DNA from: Streptomyces odontomachi
GTDB taxonomy: Bacteria > Actinomycetota > Actinomycetes > Streptomycetales > Streptomycetaceae
Direction: 5' to 3'
Assembly (NCBI RefSeq): GCF_024435355.1
Contig: NZ_JAMJWG010000002.1
Span: forward strand, 682,001-746,000
DNA length: 64,000 nucleotides
The notes under the pieces were generated by a model that saw only the letters and a list, made by a program, of their open reading frames with translations, did no database searches and was not told the origin of the DNA. Both the position numbers and the translations under genes were made by a program. Shown piece by piece: positions 45,691-54,412 of this stretch; the first letter of the stretch is position 1, and each line of letters begins with the position of its first letter.

Positions 45691-45708
45691 CTATACGTCC
45701 CCTATCTC
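45691..45708 (-). promoter_or_regulatory. Putative SARP operator for the ligase/PAL operon
   Basis: Read on the minus strand: GAGATAG-GGGA-CGTATAG, heptamers with a 4-bp spacer, 22 bases before the GTG start. It is the most diverged of the four sites, but keeps the ATAG ends, the 11-bp period and almost the same distance to the start as the site at 13759. Confidence 0.45.
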
Positions 45709-45831
45709 CGGACACCGGGCGCCCGCGCCCCACTCATGGCAGCGTGCTCTTCACCCAGACCGTCGCCCGGACAGGCCGGCGCTCGGCCACCCGGCCGAAC
45801 GCGCCGGCCGATCGGCAGAGAGGCTTTCCCC

Positions 45832-46581
45832 ATGACCGTCCGCCTGGAACGCCGCGGCCCGATCGCCGTCGTCACCATCGACCGCCCGGACAAGCGCAAC
45901 GCCTTCGACGGCCCGACCACCCAGGCCCTGGACCGCGCGCTCAACGAGTTCGAGGATGACGCCGCGCTGCGCGCTGCCGTACTCACCGGCGGACCGCACT
46001 TCTTCTCCGCCGGCACCGACGTCAAGTCCTGGGCCGGCGCCCCGACCGAGCGCGGCGGCCCCTACGGCGTTGCCGGCCGTGAACTGCGCAAGCCGCTGAT
46101 CGCCGCGGTCGAAGGCGTGGCCGCGGGCGGTGGCTTCGAGATCGCCCTCAGCGCGACGATGATCGTGGCCTCCACCACGGCGAGGTTCGCCTTCCCCGAA
46201 GTCGGGCTCGGCCTCGTGGCCGAGTGCGGGGGCCTGTTCCGCGGGCCGCGCGCCCTGCCGCTGAACATCGCCCGCGAGCTCCTCCTCACCGGCCGCCCGC
46301 TGTCCGCCGTACGGGCCCACCAGCTCGGCCTGGTCAACCAGCTCACCGAACCCGGCAGCGCCCTGGCCGCGGCCGTCGAACTCGCCGAGGAGGTCGCCGC
46401 ACACGCACCCGTCGCCGTCGAGGAGTCCCTGGCCGCGGTCGAGGCCGCCTACGCCGAGGCCAACACCACCGGCTGGAAGACCACCGCGCAGGCCAGCGCC
46501 CGCGCCCGCGCCACGGGCGACGCCGTCGAGGGCGTGGCCGCCTTCCTGGAACGACGCCCAGCGCGCTTCACCGGACGCTGA
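45832..46581 (+). CDS. Enoyl-CoA hydratase/isomerase family (crotonase)
   Basis: 249 residues from ATG 45832 behind GAGAGG. Crotonase features: RNAFDGPTT, the oxyanion loop FSAGTDVKSW (~63), GVAAGGGFEIALSATMI with the first catalytic Glu (~104) and FAFPEVGLGLVAECGG with the second (~124); both Glu are retained, so a hydratase or lyase is expected. It is divergent from the ligase/PAL operon. An acyl-CoA ligase plus hydratase could convert cinnamoyl-CoA to 3-hydroxy-3-phenylpropionyl-CoA or, by retro-aldol, to an aromatic aldehyde; the thiolase needed for benzoyl-CoA is not in the window. It may equally be an unrelated neighbour. Confidence 0.85.
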   Translation: MTVRLERRGPIAVVTIDRPDKRNAFDGPTTQALDRALNEFEDDAALRAAVLTGGPHFFSAGTDVKSWAGAPTERGGPYGVAGRELRKPLIAAVEGVAAGGGFEIALSATMIVASTTARFAFPEVGLGLVAECGGLFRGPRALPLNIARELLLTGRPLSAVRAHQLGLVNQLTEPGSALAAAVELAEEVAAHAPVAVEESLAAVEAAYAEANTTGWKTTAQASARARATGDAVEGVAAFLERRPARFTGR

Positions 46582-46600
46582 TCCCCGCCTCTCCGGCGGA

Positions 46601-47437
46601 TCAGCGCAGCCCGGCGAAGAGGTCGTTCTCGGGCACGGCCGCTCCGGTGGTGTCCTGGACCCGAACGAAGGTCTCGACGCCCATCAACTCGGTGAACCTC
46701 TGCTGGCCCATCTTGAGGAAGAAGATGTTCTCGCCCTGGCTTGCGTGCGCGGCGAGCGCATCGAACTTCTGGCCGCCGAACGCGCTGGTGTCCACCCAGG
46801 TGGTGATCTCCTCGTCGGGGAGTCCGATCTCGGCCACCGCGGCGGCCTCGGCGGGATCCGGCTCCGGCCCGTCCGCACCGAACTCGCGCATGGTCTCCCC
46901 GAACCGCTGCATCATCGAGCGGGGCGCCGTCGTCCAGTACACCTTCGGTGTCAGCTCCTCGGTCATCGCCAGCGCCGCCATGGTGATGCGGTTGGCCTGG
47001 ATGTGGTCGGGGTGGCCGTAGAAGCCGTTCTCGTCGTAGGTCACGACCACATCGGGTCGGTAGCGCCGCAGGAGTTCGGCGAGCCGGGCAGCACCCTCCT
47101 GCACGGGGGTCTGCCAGAAGGATTCGGGGGCGTCGTTGGTCGGCCAGCCCATCATCCCGGAGTCGGCGTAGTCCAGCGTCTCCAGATGGCTGATCTTCAG
47201 GACGTCACAGCTCGCCTGGAGTTCCTGACGCCGCATCAAGGCGACGGCCGCCGGATCGTGCCCGGGATCGCCCGGCTTGACGCCTCCCGGCCCGTCACCG
47301 CAACCGCCGTCGGTACACGTCACGAGGACCGTGCGGATGCCCTCCGCCGCGTAGCGCGCGAGGACGCCTCCGGTTCCGGTGGCCTCATCGTCGGGATGGG
47401 CGTGCACCGCCATGAGCGTCAAGGGCCAGTCGTTCAT
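46601..47437 (-). CDS. PIG-L family deacetylase (Mca-like)
   Basis: 278-residue zinc-dependent N-deacetylase/amidase. Metal site VHAHPDDEATGTGG (~11) and YGHPDHIQAN (~135) are clear. ATG 47437 is fixed by a strong AGGAGG 9 bases upstream; the frame remains open far upstream but is antisense to the phospholipase gene. Family members act on mycothiol and its conjugates or, in antibiotic clusters, remove acyl groups. It resembles mycothiol S-conjugate amidase in general layout but the sequence after the first motif differs (TCTDGGCGDGPGGVKPG). Convergent with the hydratase gene, 19 bases away. Whether it belongs to the NRPS cluster is unclear. Confidence 0.85.
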   Translation of the reverse strand: MNDWPLTLMAVHAHPDDEATGTGGVLARYAAEGIRTVLVTCTDGGCGDGPGGVKPGDPGHDPAAVALMRRQELQASCDVLKISHLETLDYADSGMMGWPTNDAPESFWQTPVQEGAARLAELLRRYRPDVVVTYDENGFYGHPDHIQANRITMAALAMTEELTPKVYWTTAPRSMMQRFGETMREFGADGPEPDPAEAAAVAEIGLPDEEITTWVDTSAFGGQKFDALAAHASQGENIFFLKMGQQRFTELMGVETFVRVQDTTGAAVPENDLFAGLR

Positions 47438-47857
47438 GAAACAGTCCTCCTGTGTGAAAAGGCCTCGGTCCGAGTCCGCCTTCGGGCCTTCCTGTGCTGC
47501 ACTCGCATGGCGGCGGTCCGGTGCAACAATCCCGCCCGTACGGCTGTTCCCACCCTGCGAGGGAACTCTCCGGCGCGCTCTCTTGCACGCCGGTACGCGG
47601 ATCGGGACCCCGTGCCGCGCTCCCCGGCCGCACAGACTCCGACCTGCGGCGATCCTCCGCGACCCGAACGTCATCCACCGGGGACGGCTGACCAGATCGA
47701 ATCCTTCCGGTGTATTTGTTTTCCGGGCGGTTAGCCTCGGAGTCATGGCACGTTTCCGGTGGCGTGACGGGATGGGCACGCACGCACTCCCCCACTGCCT
47801 GAAGGGCGTGGGAGGTACCCCCAGCCGCGCCCCCTCGCGCCCGGAGAAACGGATCCC
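47438..47857. other. Intergenic region before phospholipase C
   Basis: 420 bases with promoters expected for both divergent genes. No gene supported. Contains a REP-like hairpin (47786-47813) directly upstream of the phospholipase start. I see no clear pair of PHO-box repeats, although phospholipases are often phosphate-regulated. Confidence 0.4.
47786..47813. repeat. REP-like hairpin
   Basis: CTCCCCCAC and GTGGGAG can pair across an intervening segment of about 12 bases, followed by GTACCCCC. This resembles the short hairpin repeats scattered between Streptomyces genes; only one copy is in the window, so repetition is inferred. Confidence 0.4.
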
Positions 47858-49900
47858 ATGACTCCACTGAACCGCAGACGCTTCCTCCAGCTTGCCGGCG
47901 CCACCACCAGTGCGTCCGCCCTCACGACCAGCATCGCCCGCGCCGCGGGCATCCCGGCCCACCGCCGCGCCGGGTCGTTGCAGGACGTGGAGCACATCGT
48001 CGTGCTGACGCAGGAGAACCGCTCCTTCGACCACTACTTCGGCACGCTGCGCGGAGTACGCGGGTTCGGCGACCCGCACCCCGTGACGCTGCCCGGCGGC
48101 AAGCCGGTGTGGTACCAGCCGGACGGCGCCAAGGACGTCCTGCCGTTCCGCCCCGCGGCCGACGACCTCGGCCTGAAGTTCATCCAGGATCTGGCGCACG
48201 GCTGGAGCGATACGCACGCGGCCTGGAACCAGGGCTGCTACGACCGGTGGGTGCCCGCGAAGACCGCCACCACGATGGCGTACCTGACGCGCGACGACAT
48301 ACCGTTCCACCACGCGCTGGCCGACGCGTTCACCGTCTGCGACGCCTACCACTGCTCGCTCATGGGTTCCACCGACCCGAACCGCTACTACCTGTGGACC
48401 GGCTACACCGGCAACGACGGCAAGGGCGGCGGCCCGGTGCTCGGCAACGACGAAGCCGGCTACTCCTGGACCACGTACCCCGAACGCCTCGAACAGGCCG
48501 GCGTCTCCTGGAAGATCTACCAGGACGTGGGCGACGGCCTCGACGCCGCCGGCAGCTGGGGCTGGATCGACGACGCCTACCGGGGCAACTACGGAGACAA
48601 CTCCCTGCTCTACTTCGACCAGTACCGCACCGCGGCCCCCGGCACCCCGCTCTACGACAGGGCCCGCACCGGCACCGACGCGAAGAACGGCGACGGCCTC
48701 TTCGACGTGCTGAAGGCGGACGTACAGGCCGGAAGGCTGCCGCAGGTCTCCTGGATCGCGGCGCCCGAAGCCTTCAGCGAGCACCCCAACTGGCCCGCGA
48801 ACTACGGTGCCTGGTACATCGCCCAGGTCCTCGACGCGCTCACCGCCGACCCCGACGTGTGGTCCCGGACGGCGCTGCTGATCACCTACGACGAGAACGA
48901 CGGTTTCTTCGACCACGTCGTGCCGCCCCACCCGCCGTCGTCGTCCGCGCAGGGCGCCTCCGGCGTGGACGTCACCGGGGAGCTGTACGGCACGGAGGCG
49001 CCGCTGCCCTACGGCCTCGGGCCGCGGGTACCGATGCTGGTGGTGTCGCCGTGGAGCACCGGCGGCCGGGTCTGCTCGCAGGTCTTCGACCACACCTCGG
49101 TCATCCGCTTCATCGAGCAGCGCTTCGGGGTGGCCGAGCCGAACATCTCGCCCTGGCGGCGGGCGGTGTGCGGCGACCTGACGTCGGCGTTCGACTTCGC
49201 GGGCAGCGACACCGCGGTGCCCGCACTGCCGGACACCAGCGGCTACCGGCCTGCGGACCACGACCGGCACGACGACTACGTGCCCACCCCGCCCGCTGAC
49301 CCCGCACTGCCACGCCAGGAATCCGGCACCCGCCCCGCCCTGCCGCTCCCCTACGATCTGGCCGCCGACGCCACCGTGTCCGGGCCCGGTGCGCTACGGG
49401 TGGACTTCGCGAGCCGCGGTGCCGCCGGTGCGGCCTTCCACGTCACATCGGCGGCGGAGCCCGACGCACCGCGCACGTACACCGTTGCGGCCGGTGGACA
49501 GCTCTCCGGCACCTTCGCGGCGGACCCTCGGGACGGCACGTACGACGTTTCGGTACACGGGCCGAACGGCTTCTGGCGGCAGTTCACCGGGGTCGCCACC
49601 GAGGCGGGCCCCGAGGTGCACGTACGACACAGGGCGCAGGGCACGCAGGTGGAGCTGGTACTCACCAACGACGCCGGCCGGGCCGTGGAACTCACCGTCG
49701 ACCAAGGCCACGGCGGTGTGCGGGCGGCCCGTCTCCGGGTGGCCGCCGGCAGACGCACCGTCCACACGGTGCCGACCACCGACGGCTGGTACGACCTGAC
49801 GGTGACGTCGGCCGACGGCGGCGGCTTCGTACGGCGGCTCGCGGGGCACGTGGAGACGGGGCGGATCAGCACCACGGACCCGGCGCTCGGCAGGTCCTGA
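47858..49900 (+). CDS. Secreted phospholipase C (phosphocholine-specific type)
   Basis: 680 residues; ATG 47858 behind CCGGAGAAAC. A Tat signal peptide (NRRRFLQLAGATTSASALTT, cleavage near ARAA) sends it out folded. The phosphoesterase domain (~45-440) starts with VEHIVVLTQENRSFDHYFGTLRG, the hallmark of the acid-phosphatase-like PLC family, and includes TYDENDGFFDHVVPP (~345) and PRVPMLVVSPWS. Two C-terminal beta-domains of the DUF756 type follow (~490-670; FHVTSAAEPDAPRTYTVAAG and VELTVDQGHGG). It hydrolyses phospholipids outside the cell, releasing phosphate or choline. Stands alone, convergent with the next gene. Confidence 0.93.
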   Translation: MTPLNRRRFLQLAGATTSASALTTSIARAAGIPAHRRAGSLQDVEHIVVLTQENRSFDHYFGTLRGVRGFGDPHPVTLPGGKPVWYQPDGAKDVLPFRPAADDLGLKFIQDLAHGWSDTHAAWNQGCYDRWVPAKTATTMAYLTRDDIPFHHALADAFTVCDAYHCSLMGSTDPNRYYLWTGYTGNDGKGGGPVLGNDEAGYSWTTYPERLEQAGVSWKIYQDVGDGLDAAGSWGWIDDAYRGNYGDNSLLYFDQYRTAAPGTPLYDRARTGTDAKNGDGLFDVLKADVQAGRLPQVSWIAAPEAFSEHPNWPANYGAWYIAQVLDALTADPDVWSRTALLITYDENDGFFDHVVPPHPPSSSAQGASGVDVTGELYGTEAPLPYGLGPRVPMLVVSPWSTGGRVCSQVFDHTSVIRFIEQRFGVAEPNISPWRRAVCGDLTSAFDFAGSDTAVPALPDTSGYRPADHDRHDDYVPTPPADPALPRQESGTRPALPLPYDLAADATVSGPGALRVDFASRGAAGAAFHVTSAAEPDAPRTYTVAAGGQLSGTFAADPRDGTYDVSVHGPNGFWRQFTGVATEAGPEVHVRHRAQGTQVELVLTNDAGRAVELTVDQGHGGVRAARLRVAAGRRTVHTVPTTDGWYDLTVTSADGGGFVRRLAGHVETGRISTTDPALGRS

Positions 49901-49920
49901 CCGGCCCCGGCCAGCCCTCG

Positions 49921-50541
49921 TCACTCGAACCGGGCCGGGTCGCCGGCCCCTCGACGTACGATCTCCGCCTCGCCGCCGGAGAAGTCGATGACCGTGGTCG
50001 GTTCGGTACCGCAGTCACCCGAGTCGAGCACGGCGTCCACCACGTGGTCGAGCCGCTCCTTGATCTCCCAGCCCTGGGTCAGCGGCTCGTCCTCGCCGGG
50101 CAGCAGCAGCGTGCTGGAGAGCAGCGGCTCACCGAGTTCGGCGAGCAGGGCCTGCGCCACGACATGGTCGGGGATCCGGACCCCGACCGTCTTCTTCTTC
50201 GGGTGCAGCAGCCGGCGCGGTACCTCCTTCGTCGCGGTCAGGATGAAGGTGTAACGGCCGGGCGTCGCCGCCTTGATGGCGCGGAACACATCGTTGTCCA
50301 CGTGCACGAACTGCCCCAGTTGCGCGAAGTTCTGGCACACCAGGGTGAAGTGGTGACGGTCGTCGAGGTTGCGGATCGCCCGGATCCGGTCGATCCCGTC
50401 ACGGCTGCCGAGCCGGGTGCCCAGCGCGAAGCACGAGTCCGTCGGATAGACGACGAGATCGCCGGAGTGCAATCGGTCGACCACCGTGCTGAGGGTCCGC
50501 CGCTGGGGGTTCTCGGGGTGCACATCGAAATACTTCGCCAT
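49921..50541 (-). CDS. YrdC/YciO/Sua5-family protein (threonylcarbamoyl-AMP synthase-like)
   Basis: 206 residues of the YrdC fold: VVYPTDSCFALG (~30), KKKTVGVRIPDH (~117), and LLSSTLLLPGED (~140). Sua5/YrdC enzymes make threonylcarbamoyl-AMP for the t6A modification of tRNA; the YciO subgroup is related but less well understood. Length and the N-terminal MAKYFDVHPENPQRR fit YciO more than Sua5, which has an extra domain. Actinomycetes usually carry a separate essential YrdC elsewhere, so this is probably a paralogue. Short gap of 21 bases to the convergent phospholipase gene. Confidence 0.88.
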   Translation of the reverse strand: MAKYFDVHPENPQRRTLSTVVDRLHSGDLVVYPTDSCFALGTRLGSRDGIDRIRAIRNLDDRHHFTLVCQNFAQLGQFVHVDNDVFRAIKAATPGRYTFILTATKEVPRRLLHPKKKTVGVRIPDHVVAQALLAELGEPLLSSTLLLPGEDEPLTQGWEIKERLDHVVDAVLDSGDCGTEPTTVIDFSGGEAEIVRRGAGDPARFE

Positions 50542-50704
50542 CCGCCGAGCCTATGGGATGCCGGCAGCGCGCTCCGCGGGCCCGGAGCGCCGGTGGGTCC
50601 TGCGGAATCCGATGGTGCGCCCGGTGCCGGCGTCCGGGACCTACGCGCCACCACCCGGTGACGACCCGTTTGCGGGATCGCGTTCGATGTGACGCGAGAC
50701 ACGT

Positions 50705-50719
50705 ACGAAACCGTTTCGT
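50705..50719. promoter_or_regulatory. TetR operator copy 1
   Basis: ACGAAACCGTTTCGT, a perfect 15-bp palindrome, part of a longer identical segment (GTACGAAACCGTTTCGTT) that is repeated 49 bases downstream. Probable binding site of the TetR protein encoded next. Confidence 0.7.
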
Positions 50720-50753
50720 TTCGATAGTGCGCGGGGCTTAGGCTCTTGACTGT

Positions 50754-50768
50754 ACGAAACCGTTTCGT
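50754..50768. promoter_or_regulatory. TetR operator copy 2
   Basis: Second perfect ACGAAACCGTTTCGT, 49 bases after the first and 28 bases before the TetR start. A TTGACT (50746-50751) and a TAGGCT (50739-50744) lie between the two copies, so both flank the likely promoter and would allow tight autorepression. Confidence 0.7.
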
Positions 50769-50795
50769 TCGGAGTGGGATGCGAAGTGGGAGTGG

Positions 50796-51392
50796 ATGAG
50801 CATGGCCGAAGCCACGCCGGTGCGCCGCAGCCGGATCACGCCCGAGCGCGAGGCCGAGCTCTACGCGGCCGTGCTCGACCTGCTCCGCGAGGTCGGCTAC
50901 GACGCCCTGACGATGGACGCCGTGGCATCCCGCACCCGATCCAGCAAGGCCACCCTCTACCGCCAGTGGGGGAGCAAGGCGGAGCTGGTCGTCAAGGCAC
51001 TCAGGCACCAGAAGCCGGTGAACATCGGCGAGATCGACACCGGCACCCTGCGGGGCGACCTCCACGAGTTGGCGACACGTGAGGACGACTGCCGGATGGA
51101 GCAGGACACCTCGCTGATGCGCGGCCTGGCCATGGCGGTGCACGAGAACGCCGATCTCCTGCGTGCCCTTCGCGAGCTGCTGTTCGAGCCGGAGATGACC
51201 GGCTTCGAGCGCATGCTCCAGCGGGCCGTGGCGCGGGGCGAGATCCGCCCGGACAATCCCGCGGTGGAGTACGTCCCGCACATGCTGGTCGGCGCCCTCG
51301 TCGTCCGGGGGCTGATCGACGACCAGCCGCCGACGCAGGCCTTTCTCACCTCGTACATGGACGCCGTGGTCCTCCCCGCGCTCCGCGCCTGA
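50796..51392 (+). CDS. TetR-family repressor
   Basis: 198 residues; ATG 50796 behind GGGAGTGG, with an internal ATG at 50802 possible. The N-terminal helix-turn-helix is typical: LLREVGYDALTMDAVASRTRSSKATLYRQWGSKAELV (split at about residue 40; recognition helix SSKATLYRQW). The C-terminal ligand domain (~70-198) is of the TetR_C_11-like type with FERMLQRAVARGEI. Two palindromic operators precede it and the MMPL exporter follows 137 bases later on the same strand, so it probably represses itself and that exporter. Confidence 0.92.
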   Translation: MSMAEATPVRRSRITPEREAELYAAVLDLLREVGYDALTMDAVASRTRSSKATLYRQWGSKAELVVKALRHQKPVNIGEIDTGTLRGDLHELATREDDCRMEQDTSLMRGLAMAVHENADLLRALRELLFEPEMTGFERMLQRAVARGEIRPDNPAVEYVPHMLVGALVVRGLIDDQPPTQAFLTSYMDAVVLPALRA

Positions 51393-51529
51393 CACCCGGG
51401 GTCCCGCACCCCCTGCTGCACACGCCCCGGCTCCCCCGCCGCCCTCGAGGCGCGGGAGGGCCCCATCGTCGCCGGGTCGATGACCCCTGCCCTTCAAGAC
51501 TCCATGACCTGACCCAGGAGCAGTTCCTC

Positions 51530-54412
51530 GTGGCCACATTCCTCTCCAGACTCGGCCGGTTCGCCTTCCGGCGGCGGCACCTGGTCACCCTGATCTGGGT
51601 CGCGCTGCTGACCCTCGCGGGCGTGGGCGCCGCACAGGCGCCAGCGGCGGGCTCCACCTCCTTCTCCATCCCGGGCACCGAGGCCCAGAAGGCCTTCGAC
51701 CTCCTGGAGAATCGTTTCCCCGGCGCCAGCGCCGACGGAGCCACCGCGCGTGTCGTCTTCAAGGCGCCCGACGGCGACAAGATCACCTCCGCCGGCAACA
51801 AGGCCGTCGTCAAGGAGACCGTCAAGGAGCTCGGCACCGGCTCCGAGGTCGCCTCCGTGGCCGATCCCTACCAGGGCAAGGCCGTCAGCAAGGACCGCAC
51901 GACCGCCTACGCGCAGGTGTCGTACAAGGTCTCCGGCATGGAGCTGGAGGACTCCTCGCGAGACGCGCTCAAGGACACCGCGCAGCAGGCGCGGGAGTCG
52001 GGACTGACCGTCGAGATCGGCGGTGACGCGCTCCAGGCGGTTCCCGAGACGGGCGCCACCGAGGTCATCGGCATAGGCGTCGCCGCGGTCGTACTGGTGA
52101 TCACCTTCGGATCGCTGATCGCCGCAGGGCTGCCGCTGCTCACCGCACTGATCGGCGTCGGTATCGGCATATCCACGATCACGGCGCTCGCGAACACCCT
52201 CGAACTGGGCTCCACCACCTCCACCCTGGCGATGATGATCGGCCTCGCGGTCGGCATCGACTACGCCCTCTTCATCGTCTCCCGCTACCGCGCCGAGCTC
52301 GCCGAGGGCCGGGAACGCGAGGAGGCGGCGGGACGGGCCGTCGGCACGGCGGGTTCCGCGGTGGTCTTCGCCGGCCTCACCGTCGTGATCGCGCTGGTGG
52401 GCCTGGCCGTGGTCAACATCCCGATGCTCACCAAGATGGGCGTTGCCGCCGCCGGCACCGTCGTCGTCGCGGTCCTCATCGCGCTCACCCTGATTCCCGC
52501 GCTGCTGGGATACGTGGGCAGGAAGGTGCAGCCCGCCGGCCAGAAGAGCAGGCTGCTGGGCGGTGGACGCAAGGACGCCGAGGGCCCGGCGGGGCACGCG
52601 TCGCAAAAGCCGAACATGGGAACCCGCTGGGCGCGCTTCGTCGTCCGCCGTCCCCTCGCCGTGCTGCTGCTCGGCGTCGTGGGCCTGGGCGCGGCCGCGG
52701 TTCCGGCCACCTCGCTCGAGCTCGGACTGCCCGACGACGGTTCGCAGCCGACCAGCACCACCCAGCGCAAGGCCTACGACCTGCTCTCCGAGGGATTCGG
52801 GCCCGGCTTCAACGGGCCGCTGATGGTCGTCGTCGACGCCGGGTCCAGCAACGCCCCGAAGTCCGCTGTCAAGGACGTCACCCGCACCGTCAAGGGCCTC
52901 GACGACGTGGCCGCGGTGGCCCCCGCGACCTTCAACAAGGCCGGCGACACCGCGATGATCACCGTGGTCCCGGACTCCAAGCCGTCCTCGGCCGAGACCG
53001 AGGATCTCGTGCACGCCATCCGTGCAGCGGGCGGCGGCATCGAGGCGGACACCGATGCGAAGGTGCTGGTCACCGGCTCCACCGCGATGAACATCGATGT
53101 CTCGCAGCGGCTCAACGACGCGCTGCTGCCGTATCTCGGGCTGGTCGTCGGCCTGGCGTTCCTGCTGCTGATCGTCGTGTTCCGTTCGATCCTGGTGCCG
53201 CTCAAGGCCGCGCTCGGCTTCCTGCTCTCCGTGCTCGCCGCGCTCGGCGCCGTCGTCGCGGTCTTCCAGTGGGGCTGGCTCGCCGATCTGATGGGCGTCG
53301 AGCAGACCGGTCCCGTGATGTCGATGATGCCGATCTTCATGGTGGGCGTCGTCTTCGGCCTGGCGATGGACTACGAGGTCTTCCTGGTGACGCGTATGCG
53401 AGAGGCGTATGTGCACGGGGAGCAGCCCCGGGAGGCGATCGTCACCGGATTCCGGCACGGGGCCCGGGTGGTCACGGCCGCCGCCGTCATCATGATCGCG
53501 GTGTTCTCGGGCTTCATCGGCTCCAGCGAGTCGATGGTCAAGATGATCGGCTTCGGTCTCGCCATCGCCGTCTTCTTCGACGCCTTCATCGTGCGGATGG
53601 CCATCGTCCCCGCGGTCCTGACGCTGCTCGGCAAGGCCGCCTGGTGGCTGCCCAGGTGGCTCGGCCGAGCCCTACCGAACGTCGACGTCGAGGGCGAGGG
53701 GCTGCGCGCCACCCACGACTCCCACGACACCCACGACACCCGGAAGGCTCCCCTTCCCGAGCCGGTCGGGCCGGGCTTCCCGGCCGGTGGTGAGACCGTG
53801 CCCGTGACCGTGGATCCACGCGGGCCCGTGGCCGCGGGGGTGGCCGCGGCAGCCGGTTCCGATCGGGAGCTGTACCTGCCGGACGGCTGGGGTGTGCGCG
53901 GCACCGTCCGCACTCCGGGCGGTGCGGCCGTGGCAGGCGCCGCGGTGACGCTGATCTCGCCGGACGGACAGCAGCTGGGCCGCTGCGTGGCGCACGCCGA
54001 CGGCTTGTACGCGGTGGACGCCCCCGGGCCCGGCAGCTACTTGGTGATCGCGGCGGCCGAGGGGCACCAACCGTACGCGTCCATGATCGCCGTGGGCGAC
54101 GAGGCACCGCACCACGACATCGTGCTCGGCGGGGCGAACGGCCCGGCGGACGCCTCGGTTGGGGGCACCGTGCGTGCGGGCGCGGACATCGGCGGCCGGC
54201 CGCTGCCGGACGCGCGGGTCACGCTGCTGGACACGGCAGGCCGTGTGATCGCCACCGCCACCACCGGCGAGGACGGCGCCTACGCCTTCACCGATCTGGT
54301 CGCCGGTGAGTACTCGATCATCGCCAGCGGCTACCCGCCGGTCGCGAGCGCGCTACAGGTCGAGGGCGCCACGGCGGGCTTCGACATCCGCCTGCACCAC
54401 TCGGACGGGTAG
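51530..54412 (+). CDS. MMPL-family membrane transporter with C-terminal regulatory-like domains
   Basis: 960 residues; GTG 51530 behind CAGGAGCAG. An RND-superfamily exporter with two MMPL repeats: TM1 FRRRHLVTLIWVALLTLAG, extracytoplasmic loop, five TM helices (~180-340) including GLAVGIDYALFIVSRYR (~238), then a second set with GLAMDYEVFLVTRMREAY (~610) and TMs to ~710. The usual protein stops soon after; here residues ~780-960 add two beta-sandwich repeats of the carboxypeptidase-regulatory-like type (GVRGTVRTPGGAAVAGAAVT and VGGTVRAGADIGGRPLPDAR), each with a GxYxxxxxxPGxY pattern. Exports lipids or hydrophobic drugs; controlled by the upstream TetR. Confidence 0.92.
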   Translation: MATFLSRLGRFAFRRRHLVTLIWVALLTLAGVGAAQAPAAGSTSFSIPGTEAQKAFDLLENRFPGASADGATARVVFKAPDGDKITSAGNKAVVKETVKELGTGSEVASVADPYQGKAVSKDRTTAYAQVSYKVSGMELEDSSRDALKDTAQQARESGLTVEIGGDALQAVPETGATEVIGIGVAAVVLVITFGSLIAAGLPLLTALIGVGIGISTITALANTLELGSTTSTLAMMIGLAVGIDYALFIVSRYRAELAEGREREEAAGRAVGTAGSAVVFAGLTVVIALVGLAVVNIPMLTKMGVAAAGTVVVAVLIALTLIPALLGYVGRKVQPAGQKSRLLGGGRKDAEGPAGHASQKPNMGTRWARFVVRRPLAVLLLGVVGLGAAAVPATSLELGLPDDGSQPTSTTQRKAYDLLSEGFGPGFNGPLMVVVDAGSSNAPKSAVKDVTRTVKGLDDVAAVAPATFNKAGDTAMITVVPDSKPSSAETEDLVHAIRAAGGGIEADTDAKVLVTGSTAMNIDVSQRLNDALLPYLGLVVGLAFLLLIVVFRSILVPLKAALGFLLSVLAALGAVVAVFQWGWLADLMGVEQTGPVMSMMPIFMVGVVFGLAMDYEVFLVTRMREAYVHGEQPREAIVTGFRHGARVVTAAAVIMIAVFSGFIGSSESMVKMIGFGLAIAVFFDAFIVRMAIVPAVLTLLGKAAWWLPRWLGRALPNVDVEGEGLRATHDSHDTHDTRKAPLPEPVGPGFPAGGETVPVTVDPRGPVAAGVAAAAGSDRELYLPDGWGVRGTVRTPGGAAVAGAAVTLISPDGQQLGRCVAHADGLYAVDAPGPGSYLVIAAAEGHQPYASMIAVGDEAPHHDIVLGGANGPADASVGGTVRAGADIGGRPLPDARVTLLDTAGRVIATATTGEDGAYAFTDLVAGEYSIIASGYPPVASALQVEGATAGFDIRLHHSDG

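Noticed and set aside
46601..49270. An 889-codon version of the PIG-L gene starting inside the phospholipase gene
   Set aside because: The extra part is antisense to the phospholipase and lacks motifs, while AGGAGG immediately before 47437 fixes the real start.
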